From the NCBI RefSeq assembly GCF_918797505.1, contig NC_092794.1, forward strand, positions 33,408,122 to 33,472,121: a stretch of 64,000 bases of DNA, read 5' to 3'. Below are positions 32,821 through 44,601 of the stretch, piece by piece. The notes below the pieces were generated by a model. It worked only from the letters and a program-made list of their open reading frames with translations, had not been told where the DNA came from and made no database searches. The translations under genes and the position numbers were made by a program. Position 1 is the first letter of the stretch; the number at the start of each line of letters is the position of its first letter. The stretch comes from Bemisia tabaci (taxonomy: Eukaryota; Arthropoda; Insecta; Hemiptera; Aleyrodidae).

Positions 32821-33719
32821 AAAAAAAAATGATTCATCTGACTGAACATCGCAATATCCAATCCCAGTTGCTCATCCCAAAACACAAGGTTCCAATACGC
32901 ATCTCCAAGCGCACACTACTCAAAATGGATAATCATGTCCAAGCGCATACTACTAAAAATTGAAATTCCGAAATCAGACCCTACTCTCTGGTCTCCGATA
33001 CCAGTCCCATACTGGAGGAGCCGGTCTATCGATGCCGAAAATTTTACAAGTCCGAAATCTCGAAAACAAAAAGTTGTATCAAAATTCGGTCCGTACAGTT
33101 TTCGGATCTTCCATAGTGTAAAAGAATCGCATCGGTCCGCGGCGGATCGGAGGAGGGTAATTTTTCGAAAATTTTTTAATTTCCCGAATCAGACCCTACT
33201 CTCAAGTCACCGATACCAGACCCATACTGGAGGAGACTGTCTTTCGAAGCCGAAAATTATTACAAGTCCGAAAATCCGAATTTTTTGCACAATCGGACAA
33301 CATCGTATCGAAAAATTAACTAACTTCTTGCATCATCTCTCACCACTGTGAAATTTGATGTTGAAAAATTTCACCGATAAAAAATTATTTATTTATTTGC
33401 ACCGTTCGACAACGCTGTTGCATAATCGACATCTTGAAGGGACAATACACCATTGCATAACCCGCATATTGAAGGGGCTATAAGCAATACTCTCTTTTTA
33501 CAGCGTTGCCATATTGAACAATAATTACCACACAACACTGTAATTTAATTCGTATTTTTCTGCACCATCGTGCAACGCAGTTGGATAATTTACCGTGCTC
33601 AAGTCCTCATTTTCACCCTACTGACACCGCGAAATATGTGCGTGATACGAAAATGTAAATACTGTGAAATATGTGCATAATTTGAACTCTTTTTTTTTTT
33701 TTTTTTAAACCAACGCAAT

Positions 33720-34510
33720 ATGGCAAATAAGAGCCCAAAAATAAAAGTGCCTGTATTTAGTCAGAAGAATTTTTCAAAATTGGAATTTCGCATCACACAT
33801 TACTGGAAATGAACAATTGCAATCAATGTATTTTACGTGATGAAAAACCGGATAGAATAACGGATCAAAACTGGGCCAGCATGAATGTTAAAGCTAGAAT
33901 ATTATCGTATCAGCCATTGATAATCATCAGTTAGAGCATATTATGACTTCAACTGAGCCTAAAGATATGTTAGAGAAATTAGAACATACTTTTGTAGGAA
34001 AAGGCCAATCTAGAAGATTATTAACAAAACAAAAGTGAATTGAACTTAAACTCAAAGAAACCGGAGGATTTTTTCAATAAATTTGAAAAATTAATTAAGA
34101 ACTTAAGTGATACCAGTGAAACCATAAATGAAGAGGATAAACTTCAGTATTAACTATTGGCTTTGCCAAAATCTCTCCTCTATATTAATGATCCTCTTGA
34201 TTCAGTGGACGAGGATAATCGCAACACTGAATACATTAAAACGAAAATCCAAGCTGCATTTCTGAGGAACGAGCAATGTTCAAATGTTGATGAAGTGACT
34301 CATCAATTAAACTCTTTTTACATCCGAGGAAACAATCAGAGAGGAAGAGGACCCTTCAGGCAACACAGGGGCCAGGTAAATTCAAATTGGCAAAATTCAA
34401 ACTGGAGAGGAAATTCAAACTGGAGAGGACGAAACGGAAAAAGGCTTAACAGAAGAGGCAGTAGATGGAGAGGTTTTCGCACAAGAGGCAACCAAGGGAG
34501 AAGAGACTAG
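33720..34510 (+). pseudogene. gag: Copia gag, broken
   Basis: Begins MANKSPKIKVPVFSQKNFSK, then loses and regains frame. Pieces such as SAIDNHQLEHIMTSTEPKDM, FNKFEKLIKNLSDTSETINE and the open frame 34157-34510 (LPKSLLYINDPLDSVDEDN) fit the copia gag (UBN2-type) fold. It ends in an Arg/Gly/Asn-rich tail (WQNSNWRGNSNWRGRNG) that replaces a zinc knuckle and probably binds RNA. Confidence 0.7.
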
Positions 34511-34663
34511 TATCAAAATCAAGGGCCAAATGTCTACAATACAAACGCGCAAAGGTATGAGTAAATTAATGAAAATTTTCCTTTTCAGCAAAATCAAAAT
34601 GTTAACAGGATTGTAATTATCAAAATAATAGGAACACGCACTCAAATCCTCAAATTCAAAATT

Positions 34664-36496
34664 TTGACAATACAGAACCAAATTGTAGTCAAAACTATTA
34701 TGTCTCCTATAGTTCAAAATCACACAGCCAGATTTCAAACGAATCAATTTACGGATAAGATTAATGTGTCATTCTTAGTGGACATTGGCTGTTCACACTA
34801 TATTATCAACGATGATACGATTTTCTCCGAATACACGTATCTCAAAACACCTACAAAAATAAGAGTTGGAGATGGACATCCACTGAAAACCATTAAAATT
34901 GGCAATATTTTGTTTCACACAACTGTTATTGGCAAAATCGTTAAAAATAAGTCATGTAAAGTATACTACGTCAAGGAAATGCAAGTTAATTTATTGAGTG
35001 CCTTACAGGTTACGAACGGACACAATAAAATCATTTTTCAAGGGAGTATCGCTAAAATAGTGAGTAATGCAATTTTAATGATTGCATTCAAAGAAAACGA
35101 GTTATATACAGTACAAGGATATGTATTATCGAATGAAATACATGCAAGTATAGCCAAAAAATCAACAATAAGTAATCTATTAAGTTTAGATAAATGGCAT
35201 AAAATTTTGGGACACATTAATTATAATGATTTATACTTAATGAGAAATTTAAATTTAGCCGATGGACTCCCGAAACTCCAGAAGACCTTCACGAGATGTG
35301 AAACTTGCATTAAAGCTGAAATGAATAATCTCAAGTACCGAGATTTCAAATCTAGAGCCAAAGATATCCTGGAAATTGTGCATTCTGACTTGATAGGACC
35401 ATTACCAGCAGGTGTAAGTAATGGCAAGTATATTGTTAGCTTTATTGATGATTTCTCAAAATTTGCTGTTTCATTTTGTATCCCTAGCAAAGATCAAGTA
35501 ATAAACACCTTCATAGAATGTACTAATTTTGTAGAAAATACAACCGATAAATTCATCAACGTTCTTCGCTGTGATAACGGAACAGAATATATTTATAAAA
35601 ACTTCTCGAATTTTGTAAAAAGTAAGGGAATTTATTTCCAACCTTGCCCACCGTATTGTCATCAATTAAACGGTGCGACAGAGAGGTTTAATAGGACTAT
35701 TATGGATGAAGTAGGATGTCTTTTGTTAGAAGCCAATATATCGAAGTACTTTTGGCCATATTGTGTTGAATCAGCAGTATATTTACATAACGGGGCATTA
35801 GCTAATACGAAATTGTGTAAAACACCGTGCGAAATTTTTATGAATAAGAGACCAAATTTTTCAAATTTAAAGCCCTTTGGAACCAAAGTTTTTGTAAGAA
35901 GTACAGATGAAAAACGTCAAAACAAACTATGTAATAAAGCAGAATCAGGTCAATTAATAGGATATGCTGATATGGGATATCTTATGAAGATTTCTAATTC
36001 AAACAAAGTGATCGTGTCTAGAAATGTAATCTTCATAGAAGAACCTGAAAAATGTATTAAAGAGACCGAGCACTCTAGTAAAAATTTAGCACTCAAAGAC
36101 CAGTACGCAACCTTTGATACCGAAAACTCTCTCGTAAATGTTGGTGATAGTGTTCACAATAATGAAGAAATGTTACAGCCTGAAGAATTTCACACGCCGG
36201 AACAAATAATTAATCCACCTGAACCTCCCAACCTCAGAAATAGACAAACTCTTACCGCTCCTCGTAGATTAATTGAGGATCCCATTTTTGCTAACACGTG
36301 TAGTGTTATAATCGTTGAAAATTTTGAACAAGCTCTTGCAAGTCCCAAAAAACTTAAATGGAAAGTAGCAATTAAAGAAGAGTTGACAAATTTAAAGAAA
36401 AACAACACTTGGCCTATTGCGAAAAATCAGTCTCAAATTACTGATATTATTGAGACGAAATGGCTATTCAGAATCAAAACAGACGCAACTCACTAA
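34664..36496 (+). CDS. pol: Copia pol: protease and integrase, start of RT
   Basis: A 610-residue open frame. The protease region shows FLVDIGCSHYIIND, where the catalytic triplet is D-I-G and not the usual D-S/T-G, so activity is doubtful. The integrase has the HHCC zinc region (WHKILGHINY ... CETCIKAEM) and an intact D,D,E triad in HSDLIGPLP, LRCDNGTEY and NGATERFNRTI. A proline-rich linker (NPPEPPNLRNRQ) leads into the start of reverse transcriptase (WKVAIKEELTNLKKNNTW), and the frame stops at 36494-36496. Confidence 0.82.
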   Translation: MTIQNQIVVKTIMSPIVQNHTARFQTNQFTDKINVSFLVDIGCSHYIINDDTIFSEYTYLKTPTKIRVGDGHPLKTIKIGNILFHTTVIGKIVKNKSCKVYYVKEMQVNLLSALQVTNGHNKIIFQGSIAKIVSNAILMIAFKENELYTVQGYVLSNEIHASIAKKSTISNLLSLDKWHKILGHINYNDLYLMRNLNLADGLPKLQKTFTRCETCIKAEMNNLKYRDFKSRAKDILEIVHSDLIGPLPAGVSNGKYIVSFIDDFSKFAVSFCIPSKDQVINTFIECTNFVENTTDKFINVLRCDNGTEYIYKNFSNFVKSKGIYFQPCPPYCHQLNGATERFNRTIMDEVGCLLLEANISKYFWPYCVESAVYLHNGALANTKLCKTPCEIFMNKRPNFSNLKPFGTKVFVRSTDEKRQNKLCNKAESGQLIGYADMGYLMKISNSNKVIVSRNVIFIEEPEKCIKETEHSSKNLALKDQYATFDTENSLVNVGDSVHNNEEMLQPEEFHTPEQIINPPEPPNLRNRQTLTAPRRLIEDPIFANTCSVIIVENFEQALASPKKLKWKVAIKEELTNLKKNNTWPIAKNQSQITDIIETKWLFRIKTDATH

Positions 36497-37240
36497 GCGA
36501 GATTAGTTGTGAGAGGATTTCAGCAAAACTTCAATGATAACGTGCAGCTTTATTTTCCAGTTGCAAGATTGAGCACTGTCAAGCTATTATTATCTTTAGC
36601 AAATCATTTTAACTGGCACCTTCACCAGCTAGATTTCAAATCCGCATTTCCAAATAGTTAAGTAAAATTGGATGTATACATTAAACCCCCTAAGGGTTCA
36701 GAAATAAACTGAAATGAAATACTAAAACTAGAAAGAGCATTACATGAGCTCAGAGAATCGCAACGAGACTGGTACGGCCATGTTAACAATTTTATGACTA
36801 ACAATGCTTTCATAAGGTCAAATTTCAACTGCTGTCTTTATTATAAAAAGGTAAATAAATCCAAGGTGTTTGTATTGTTCTTTGTTGATGACGTGTTAAT
36901 CATAAGTGAAAATTTAACATGTGTCTAAAATGTTAAGAAATTATTGATGGATAATTTTGATATGGCTGATTTAGGAGAGCCCGAAATCTATCTAGGGTTA
37001 CAAATTTTCAGGAACAAGCAGAATAAAACTCTTGCAATTGATCAAAGAAATTTCACTGAAAAGTCTGCCATTAAAAATGTCATATAGATAGTAAGCCGGT
37101 CAAGACTCCTATGGAGGTAAATCTAAAAATCATTCCTTTTGAATTACCAAATTGTTCTTTAAATTACAGAAATAACATCGGAATTCTCTTATTGTATTGC
37201 AAATGGCTCACGTCCAGATACATCATTTTGTGTAAATAAC
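36497..37240 (+). pseudogene. Copia reverse transcriptase, stop-ridden
   Basis: Translating on gives ARLVVRGFQQ, HLHQLDFKSAF, LERALHELRESQRDWY, VLFFVDDVLII (the catalytic FVDD box) and MADLGEPEIYLGLQI, separated by stops. All core RT motifs are recognisable but no long frame survives. Confidence 0.8.
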
Positions 37241-37825
37241 TTGTCCCACTTTCAAAATTGTTGTTCAGAGACCCATTTTAAATATGCGTTACGTGTCTTA
37301 CGTTACGCGTATGATACTCGTCATTTAAATCTCACATATACATATAATCCGAAAGGAATGATATTTTCAGCCTCTTCGGACTCCGACCATGGATCAGATA
37401 TCATCGATCGAAAATCAACAACCGGTTCTCTCTTATGCATTAATGAAACGCCTATTTTATGGAAGTCCACCAAACAAAAAGTAGTCTCTTTAGCCAGCAC
37501 GCATGCTGAATATTATACCCTGTCTGAAACAGTTACAGAGGTTTTACCCCTTATGGGCCTTTTAAAAGAATTAAACATTGCATTTCCAATCCCAGTTCAA
37601 ATTATGGAGGACAATAAAGGCGCAAAAGACATAGAATTAAATGGACGGTTTACGAAGCAATCAAAACAAATCGATATCCGATTTCATTTTGTCACAGGCT
37701 ATGGAAATAAAAAAGAAATTGAAATTAAGAAAATAAGTGGTAAGGAAAACCTGGCGGACATTTTGACTAAACCACTGAGCAAATTTCAATTTAAAAAATT
37801 AAGAGAAAAGTTGTCATTATGTTAA
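37241..37825 (+). pseudogene. Copia RNase H domain
   Basis: The frame carries YALRVLRYAYDTRHLNLTY, DSDHGSDIIDRKSTTGSLL, WKSTKQKVVSLASTHAEYY and a C-terminal VTGYGNKKEIEI ... LADILTKPLS, which is the characteristic tail of copia pol. It degrades the RNA strand of the hybrid in active elements. Here it is separated from pol by stops. Confidence 0.82.
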
Positions 37826-38465
37826 ATTTCTCAAATCAGGGATGCACCTGGCCAGTGTCTCACTCATTTGTTGGAAAATAAAATTATATTATCTTTTTCT
37901 TTACTCATTCGTGATTTGAGCAATTTTTTTTAAAATGCTTAAGAATCTCTCTTCCCTAATTATCATTTGTAACAGATGTGTAATATTATATGTGTGTAAA
38001 CCTGGCGCCACGGAGGGTAGTGTAGGTAAGTAGTATATAAATAGTATCGATTAATGTAGGATATACTTGAATTATTTTGTAATAAAATAATTATCTGATT
38101 TTTCAGTTCCTAAAAATCAGGGAGGCATGTCGACTTATCTAAATCTATAAAGTGCATCGATCTCAATGATTGTGTAACTTGCTCTCCTGTTTGTGAATCT
38201 TCAATATATTTATTGCTAGTTACGTTGATAACCGCCCCAGTGGTGGGCCGCGAATAAACCAGTTCGTAAGCAGATCGTAATTTGTCTCCTTTTTCCTTAT
38301 ATTCCAATAGCCCTTATTTATTTGTCTATCCTATGTTGCATCAACAAAGTCTCAGTGAGATTTTGCACTAGGTATATTTTTTTTTAATATTGCTCAAACA
38401 TTCAAACATTTTTTTACTATTTTTTTTTCCGCCTGAGATACCTCTATAAATTCAACGCAAGCATC

Positions 38466-39404
38466 ATGGAGGATAAACAGCTCAAACTTATGTGCTTAGA
38501 AATTACCAATAAACAGTTGGAAGAGCAATTAGCTCGCTTTTCAATCGCTGCTTCCGATATTCACGTAACTACAATCGAGCTGGAATCTCGATTGTCAGTT
38601 ATTACGCCCATACTTTCTCAATACTTACTGTCCTAAGTGAACTCTCCTCACTTCCACATATAGAAATTTCTGGGTTGCTTAGTGATTTTGAAATCAGGTA
38701 TTTTGGTTCAATTACCGCGGCAAAGTCCAGACTTGCATCCTCTATTCATCCATGGCAAGCAACTTCTTCAAATGTTCAACCTAAATTTCGTTGCCACTTG
38801 AAACCGGTAGGATTGCCAACCTTCGATGGGTCATTTGAAAAATGGACGTCATTCAAACAAATGTTGTACTCTTTAATAGATAAAAATATGAATTTAACTC
38901 CGATACAAAAATTACATTTCTTAAAATCAGTATTAAAAGGTTCAGCCTCGCTTGTTTTGCAAAACTTAGATTTTTCCAACGAAAACTATGCTGAAGCTCT
39001 GAAGCTTCTTAATGATAAGTTTGAGAACAAACGTTCTATAATACATAAACAAACCAGCATTTTGCTGAACCTGCCTTGCGTTACTTCCACTAAGGAATCA
39101 GCTCAGAACATGCTACTGCATGTGCAACAAACTTTGCATGGACTCCCAGCTTTAAATATTGACACACCATCCTGGGGTCCACTCATAACCACATTGGTTA
39201 TATCAAAATTTCATTCCTTCACGTTACCCGAGTGGGAAAGGGTAGCCCCTAGTAAGGAGCCTCCAAGTAGGCAACAGTTATTTGACTTTTTAGAGAGGCA
39301 AAGCCATGTATTGGAAGCTCTTAATTATTCTGGTGGTTCTTTTCTGAACAATCCATCGTCCATTGCAACGCGATCCTTTGCAAAAGAAAAAATTTCCAAT
39401 GGGC
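38466..39404 (+). pseudogene. gag: BEL/Pao gag, frameshifted
   Basis: Starts MEDKQLKLMCLEITNKQLEE and loses frame near 38630. The frame 38675-39424 then contains PVGLPTFDGSFEKWTSFKQM, LTPIQKLHFLKSVLKGSASL and a helical region matching the DUF1759-type gag of BEL/Pao elements. The frame runs into the MITE at 39401, so its last residues are not native. Confidence 0.82.
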
Positions 39405-40013
39405 TTGTTGCAAACTTTTTCTAGTGCAAAACTAAGAGCTGTTTTCTATAGATAATGCTTAAAAAATCACGATGAGCGCATTGGCAAAGTCTAAAATGCA
39501 CTCATAACTTCACAATCTGCGTAAGATATTTGCGGTTTTTTGAGCTTCCCGCTTCAAAAACGATACTACGACACAGGTGAACATTTTGTTAGAGGAGTCG
39601 TTCCATCCGTCGGCAATACTCATCATAACCGACGCCAATCCGCCAACACACGTGTGATGGGACGAGATAACACATGAGCAGGACTAGATCAGATGACAAT
39701 CAGCGTGTTTACGTTCATATTTTCCTCGCCCGCCTTGATTGACCTTGAACTCTCCTCGAATTACGCGCGGAACTGCGCAAGCGTCGGCCATGATGAATAT
39801 TGCCGACGATGGATCGACTCCTCTAACAAAATGTTCACCTGTGCCGTAGTATCGTTTTTGAAGCGGGAAGCTCAAAAAACGCAAATTTCTTTCGCAGATT
39901 GTGAAGTTATGAGTGCATTTCAGACTTTGCCGATGCGCTCATCGTGCTTTTTGTGGCATTATCTATAGAAGGCAACTCTATTTTTTGCTCTAGCAAAAGT
40001 TTGCAACAGGCCC
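39401..40013. mobile_element. MITE, GGGCCTGTTGC-ended family, copy A (613 bp)
   Basis: Long inverted arms run from GGGCTTGTTGCAAACTTTTTC to its complement, include GCTTCCCGCTTCAAAAACGA on both sides, and AT flanks each end. It interrupts BEL gag between codons for ISN and CLTC. A second copy is at 48497-49126. No transposase is present. Confidence 0.85.
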
Positions 40014-40200
40014 ATTGCCTCACGTGTTCTCAACCTCACTTCACGTATCAATGCCCCACTTTAAGCTCTCTCGGTGTACGAGAGAATAAACGAAATAAGC
40101 TCGCTATCTAAATGTAAAAGCTGTTTTTTGGATCACAAAACCATGCGCTTGTGAGTCTGCAAAACGCTGCCTAAAATGTGGTGGATGTTGTACTCAACCA
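40014..40200 (+). pseudogene. BEL/Pao gag zinc-knuckle remnant
   Basis: Just after the MITE the translation resumes with CLTCSQPHFTYQCPTLSSLG, the first knuckle of BEL/Pao gag. A second cluster (AKRCLKCGGCCTQPKH) follows in another frame. The sequence is too broken to give a product. Bases 40200-40620 are AT-rich with no clear match. Confidence 0.65.
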
Positions 40201-40679
40201 AAGCATTAATCAGTCAGCAAAGTATAATCGTATATCCTATAAATTAGAGAAGAAACAAATTTAACCTAATTCTTATACTATAAATAAACCAACAGATAGT
40301 AACCATAGAACTATAACCCATTATTTTTTGAATAGTCCTATTATTTAGTCCTATTAAAGTACCAAAGATAGATGGACTAACTATAACAAAGAAACATCTT
40401 GATATAGAAAATAAGTAATATGATAAGATTAAAGGAATTAATTTTATTATAGTAGATAAAATAAAAAATCTAATTCACTCAAGTTTTTCACAAATTAAAA
40501 TCAATCAAAAATGGAAAGGAAATATCCCCATTGTACCTATTAATCCTAAAATTAGACACACAAATCCAGAATTACATCACACTCTCTTACACATCCCTGA
40601 TAGTAAAGGCACTCAATCTAGCAAGCAGAAAGCATTAACTTGGCTTGGTGCTTCAAAGAGCTGTTCAACATCGAAACAG

Positions 40680-42360
40680 CAGGACAGAGCATGACTATCG
40701 ACTGCTCTTGTTGGAGTAGCTGATGGCAGGGGTATCATTAGAAAGTGCAAAATTCTGTTAGATTGCGCCTCACAATCTAACTTAGTAGCACACAAAGGAG
40801 GGGTTGCGATTTGGGCCGAAATCGGCCCCTCCGCGGAATTGGATAATTTTTGGATATTTGGCAGTTGGCAGTGCATTTATGATGGGAATAATCGAGTCTT
40901 GCCGATACTCACGTTTTTTTGGCTGCGAAACAGGGGCTTAAACACAGCTCCGTGGCCGAAAATAGCTGAAATTTCGCGTTTTTCGCGGTTCTACCTCAGA
41001 TTTTGACCTGGGCCCAAAGGCGACGGGTGATGAGCTTCGAATATGGTGTCTGGGACACCTAGACACATAACATACTTGAATATGATCAACCGTCGCCTTT
41101 GGGCCCAACCTCAAAATCGAACTTTTCCAACTTTTTAGCCCGAAATAGCTGAAAATCCATGTTTTCCGCGGTTCTACCTCAGATTTCAACCTGGGCCCAA
41201 AGGCGACGGGTGATGAGCTTCGAATATGGTGTCTGGGACACCTAGACACGTAATATACTTGAATATGATTAACCGTCGCCTTTTGGCCCAACTTCAAAAT
41301 CGAACTTCTCCAACTTTCCAACAAAGCAAACTTCTCTGACTTCCTGAGGCCATGATAAGCACTGTAGAGTTACATTTGGTGAAAACTGCAATCAGTCAAA
41401 AAGAACCTATCGTGAAGTTCCTATCATCATTTATCTCTCACCTGAGATAGTCATCAAATACAAACCTGTATGCTGTTTAATTACAGTGAGCTTTTCATAA
41501 AGTTAACATTACGAAGCACTGGAGAGCTCAAGCAAGCGATCAAGGAATCTGGACCTGACAAGTTAACCTGTACGTGAAATAGTACGAAACTCAGTTTTCG
41601 CAGTCATTCAAGTGACTTGTGACAGACAATATAGCAAGAAGATATGAATCCATTCTCTGCATTCGAAGGCAAGTTCTGGGTTCAATCCAGAATCTGAATA
41701 GAACGTTGCACAAACAGTACTTTTCAACTATTTCAGACTAAAACGTTGGAAAAAATCGATTTTGAGGCTGGGCCCAAAGGCGACGCTTGATCATATTCAA
41801 GTATGTTACGTGTCTAGGTGTCCCAGACACCATATTCGAAGCTCATCAACCGTCGCCTTTGGGCCCAGGTCGAAATCTGAGGTAGAACCGCGGAAAACAT
41901 GGATTTTCAGCTATTTCGGGCTAAAAAGTTGGAAAAATTCGATTTTGAGGTCGGGCCTAAAGGCGACGGTTAATCATATTCAAGTATGTTACGAGTCTAG
42001 GTGTCCCAGACACCATATTCGAAGCTCATCACCCGTCGCCTTTGGGCCCAGGTCGAAATCTGAGGTAGAACCGCGAAAAACGCGAAATTTCAGCTATTTT
42101 CGGCCACGGAGCCATGTTTAAGCCCCTGTTTCGCAGCCAAAAAACGTGAGTATCGGCAAAACTCGATTATTTCCATCATATATGCACTGTCAACTGCCAA
42201 ATATCCAAAAATTATTCAATCCCGCGGAGGGGCCGATTTCGGCCCAAATCGCAACCCCTCCTTTGCGCAAGAATTAGGATTGTCATTAGAAAATGTACAT
42301 GTGGTTGTTTCCGGAATCGGGTCAGCGTACTCAAATCACAGAGTAAAATTACATATTCAT
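40680..42360 (+). pseudogene. BEL/Pao aspartic protease, split by a foldback
   Basis: Upstream of the foldback the translation reads STALVGVADGRGIIRKCKIL, LLDCASQSNLVA; the catalytic triplet is D-C-A in place of D-S/T-G. Downstream it continues with QELGLSLENVHVVVSGIG, as expected for the next strand of this protease. Both parts lack an otherwise intact frame. Confidence 0.7.
40793..42265. mobile_element. Long-arm foldback element (1473 bp)
   Basis: Arms of about 525 bp (40793-41320 and 41743-42265) are inverted copies, with termini CAAAGGAGGGGTTGCG. Each arm contains two direct ~180-bp repeats, and each of these holds an inner inverted pair around GGCCCAAAGGCGACGG. A 420-bp unique spacer separates the arms. 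The flanks CACA and CGCA suggest a 4-bp target duplication with one mismatch. Reading frames along the arms are mirror artefacts. Confidence 0.85.
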
Positions 42361-42939
42361 CATTTCATTCTCAGTATAATACTATAATTCCTTGTCTATT
42401 AGTTACGCCCTTACCTGTTTTGATACCAAATTCCCCTCCTCCAAAAATTCAAGAAATATCGTCTAACATTGAAAAAAGTCTAGCTGATCCTTCTTACCTT
42501 GTAGTAAGTGAAGTTCACATGATTTTGGGTACGGACATTTTTTGGAATACTATAGGATCCGAATAGTTAATTCTTGGGATTGGTAAACCATTTTTACGAG
42601 AGTCTAGATTCGTGTGGATATAAGCAGGTATGCAGTTACCACAGAATCATTCAATTAATTAAGGATAAGAACTGTAAAACATCGATGCAAACAAAAAGTT
42701 TTAGGATGTTAGACACGTTTTCTTTCAGTACATTCTTTAAATAATCCCAAAACTTGCACGAAGCAGAAATAATGTATAGAAATTCAATTAAAATTGATTC
42801 AGAAGGTTATTTTACAGTTTTGTTACCGTTCAAAAGCTGCCTCTCGACTTTGGGCGAGTCGTTTAGTTCAGCATTAAAACAATTTCTATAGATAGTATGT
42901 AGACTAAGTAAAAATAATACTTTAAAGAAAGAATACGGC

Positions 42940-43325
42940 AATTTTATGAATGAATATCTCGAGTTTGGACATGTGCATCAGGTTCTTGAAGAATATGATT
43001 ATTCTTCGCCTTGTTATTCCATCCCTCATCACCCGGTAGTAAAAATGGACCGGCTAACAACGAAAGTTCGAGTAGTCTTCATTTCTTCGGCTCCATCTTC
43101 CACCGGTGTATCATTAAATGACATCTTGCACAGTGGTTCAAAAATACAAAATGACATTTTTGATATTCTGTTGCGTTTCCGGCAATATCCATTTGCTGTA
43201 TCAGCCGATATTGCCAAAATGTACAGGCAGGTGAGGATTGAGGAAACGCACACATGATTTCAAAGAATTTTATACACATTCAATAGCTCGAATCCTATCC
43301 AGGTTTTTGAACTAGACACAGTCAC
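42940..43325 (+). pseudogene. BEL/Pao reverse transcriptase, N-terminal fragment
   Basis: Encodes FMNEYLEFGHVHQV, YSIPHHPVVKMDRLTTKVRV, STGVSLNDILHSGSKIQNDI and FAVSADIAKMYRQVRI, the first part of the BEL/Pao RT domain. The remainder of the palm (YVDD region), RNase H and integrase are absent. Confidence 0.82.
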
Positions 43326-43339
43326 TTGCGGAACAAGCT

Positions 43340-43545
43340 CCGCAGTCTCTTATTCCTTTCTCGACTTGTAGATCCAACCGCAGTCTCTTATTCCTTTCTC
43401 GACTTGTGGGTCCAACCGCAGTCCTTCTTTTTCTTGGTTTGTGGATCCAACCACTACCGTTTTGTTTTTGGTTTGTGGATCCAACCACTACCATATTTTT
43501 TTTCCGACTTGTGAGTCCAACCACTGTCATTATTATTCTCTGATC
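43340..43545. repeat. ~39-45-bp tandem repeats
   Basis: About five units of the type TTTCTCGACTTGTGGGTCC plus AACCGCAGTC, with length variation, follow directly on the broken RT. Reading frames through them are repetitive because the DNA is. Confidence 0.8.
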
Positions 43546-44240
43546 TATCCAACAACTACCTAAGCCCACCTTCAGTTAATTATTACTGTACTCATTCTGA
43601 CTGTATTTATGCATTCATAATATTTTTTGTCAAATCTGTTGTAACAATATGTATAATTATTCAATGGTTTCTTCTTTTACTTGCTCCCTATTTGCGGGGG
43701 CGGGAATATGTATGCGTTTCCGTAGTGACGTCTCTCCATTGTATTGAATCTGCTTGTCCTGTCACAGTCGCTCCTACGTATACATATATGTAATTCGCTC
43801 CCTTATTTCCCCGTTTTCCTTTCCCTTTTCCCTATATGATCACACGATCAGGCGGGTCCGCCTTGGAAGAAAACACCGGGTTTCTCAATGTAGGCACTCA
43901 GAATTGCCTTGGAACAAGAAAGTCCTATTTTGTTGAATTAAATCAACGGTGTTTTAAAATGAGCGATCGTGTACCTACTTGAATGGAGAAACCTAAGTAT
44001 TTCTTGAAATTAGTAAACGGGGAAAACACCCTCGGAGCACCTTCGTTTCGTTTTTCAACTACCCAGCTTGCTTGAAAGAGGAAAACTTGTTGCGTCGAAA
44101 GAATAAATCGTTTTCTTAAAAGTAGTAAACGGGGCGAAGGCGTTCGCGAACGCCTTCTGAGATCGTCCGATGCCTCTTTCCAAGTCATTAGCAATTGCTT
44201 GATCGAATAAAACACGGTGCATCGAAAGAAGGAATCAGGG
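43546..44240. other. No supported gene; possible LTR remnant
   Basis: TGTTGTAACAATATGTATAA at 43638 and the GC-rich GCGGGGGCGGGAATATGTAT at about 43694 are reminiscent of LTR sequence. No second copy is in the window, so this is not established. A short duplicated word (AGTAGTAAACGGGG-like) occurs near 44010 and 44126. Confidence 0.25.
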
Positions 44241-44601
44241 TCATTCCATTGTAACGGGTGTGACAACAATTTAACTTTGAACAAGAATTTCAACTCTTTG
44301 GGGTTTAATTAAAAAATTATCTGCAGTAGCAGAAAGAACTTTTTTTATATATCATTTTAGTTTATCAGAAATTGTTTTTTATTTGTTCCATTCCTCAGAA
44401 AAAAATTAAAAGGCTGCGTAACGGGTGTGACCGATTTTGGAAGTGAGTTTTTCCTCCGTGAGTGTAAAGTGGAAACTCAGCGAATTTTATGAATGTAAAA
44501 ATCTGATTAAATTATATGGTGAAGCCAAGGGTTTTTGCTTCAACTTCCGATGATCCGTTTTCAATTTTCTTTTTTCCTTTCCTTAAAAAATGGGAAAGTT
44601 T

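Larger units (their letters stand above)
20828..33594. mobile_element. Decayed Polinton/Maverick element with long TIRs
   Basis: Homologous inverted arms lie at about 20828-22216 and 30683-33594; the right arm is enlarged by an inserted X repeat. Between them are a DNA polymerase B fragment, a packaging-type ATPase fragment, a retroviral-type integrase and several small genes, which is the defining gene set of Polintons. All of the main genes are broken or truncated and no capsid or protease gene is evident, so this copy cannot move on its own. The outer ends share GGTAAA...ATCCAAC and then GCGTTGCACGATGGTGCAG. I could not find the expected 6-bp target duplication. Confidence 0.82.
30683..33594. 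repeat. Polinton right terminal inverted repeat, with X insertion
   Basis: Inverted homologue of 20828-22216. It contains the intact membrane-protein gene, the degenerate AACGCG array and, beyond an A-rich junction, repeat X copy 2 (31203-32820). The outer arm then runs 32830-33594. The match to the left arm resumes exactly at TGATTCATCTGACTGAAC. Confidence 0.8.
33720..38290 (+). mobile_element. Ty1/copia-type LTR retrotransposon, degenerate
   Basis: Gag, protease, integrase, reverse transcriptase and RNase H follow in the copia order (integrase before RT). Stops and frameshifts affect gag and RT, while the integrase is intact. A polypurine-like AATCAGGGAGGCA at about 38115-38127 is followed by TGTCGACTTATC, which may start a 3' LTR. 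No matching 5' LTR is seen; a T run (33690-33707) precedes gag. The element is probably 5' truncated. Confidence 0.8.
38466..43325 (+). mobile_element. BEL/Pao-type retrotransposon, fragmented
   Basis: Gag, zinc knuckle, protease and the start of reverse transcriptase are recognised in order, interrupted by a 613-bp MITE and a 1473-bp foldback and with internal losses. It ends inside the RT fingers (TVTCG) where a ~39-bp tandem array begins. It is an old, non-functional copy. Confidence 0.8.

Noticed and set aside
40938..42121. Open frames of 119-128 residues repeating a SSSPVAFGPRSKSEVEP-like unit on both strands
   Set aside because: They follow the direct and inverted repeats of a foldback element and read equally on mirrored arms; there is no start, domain or splice evidence.
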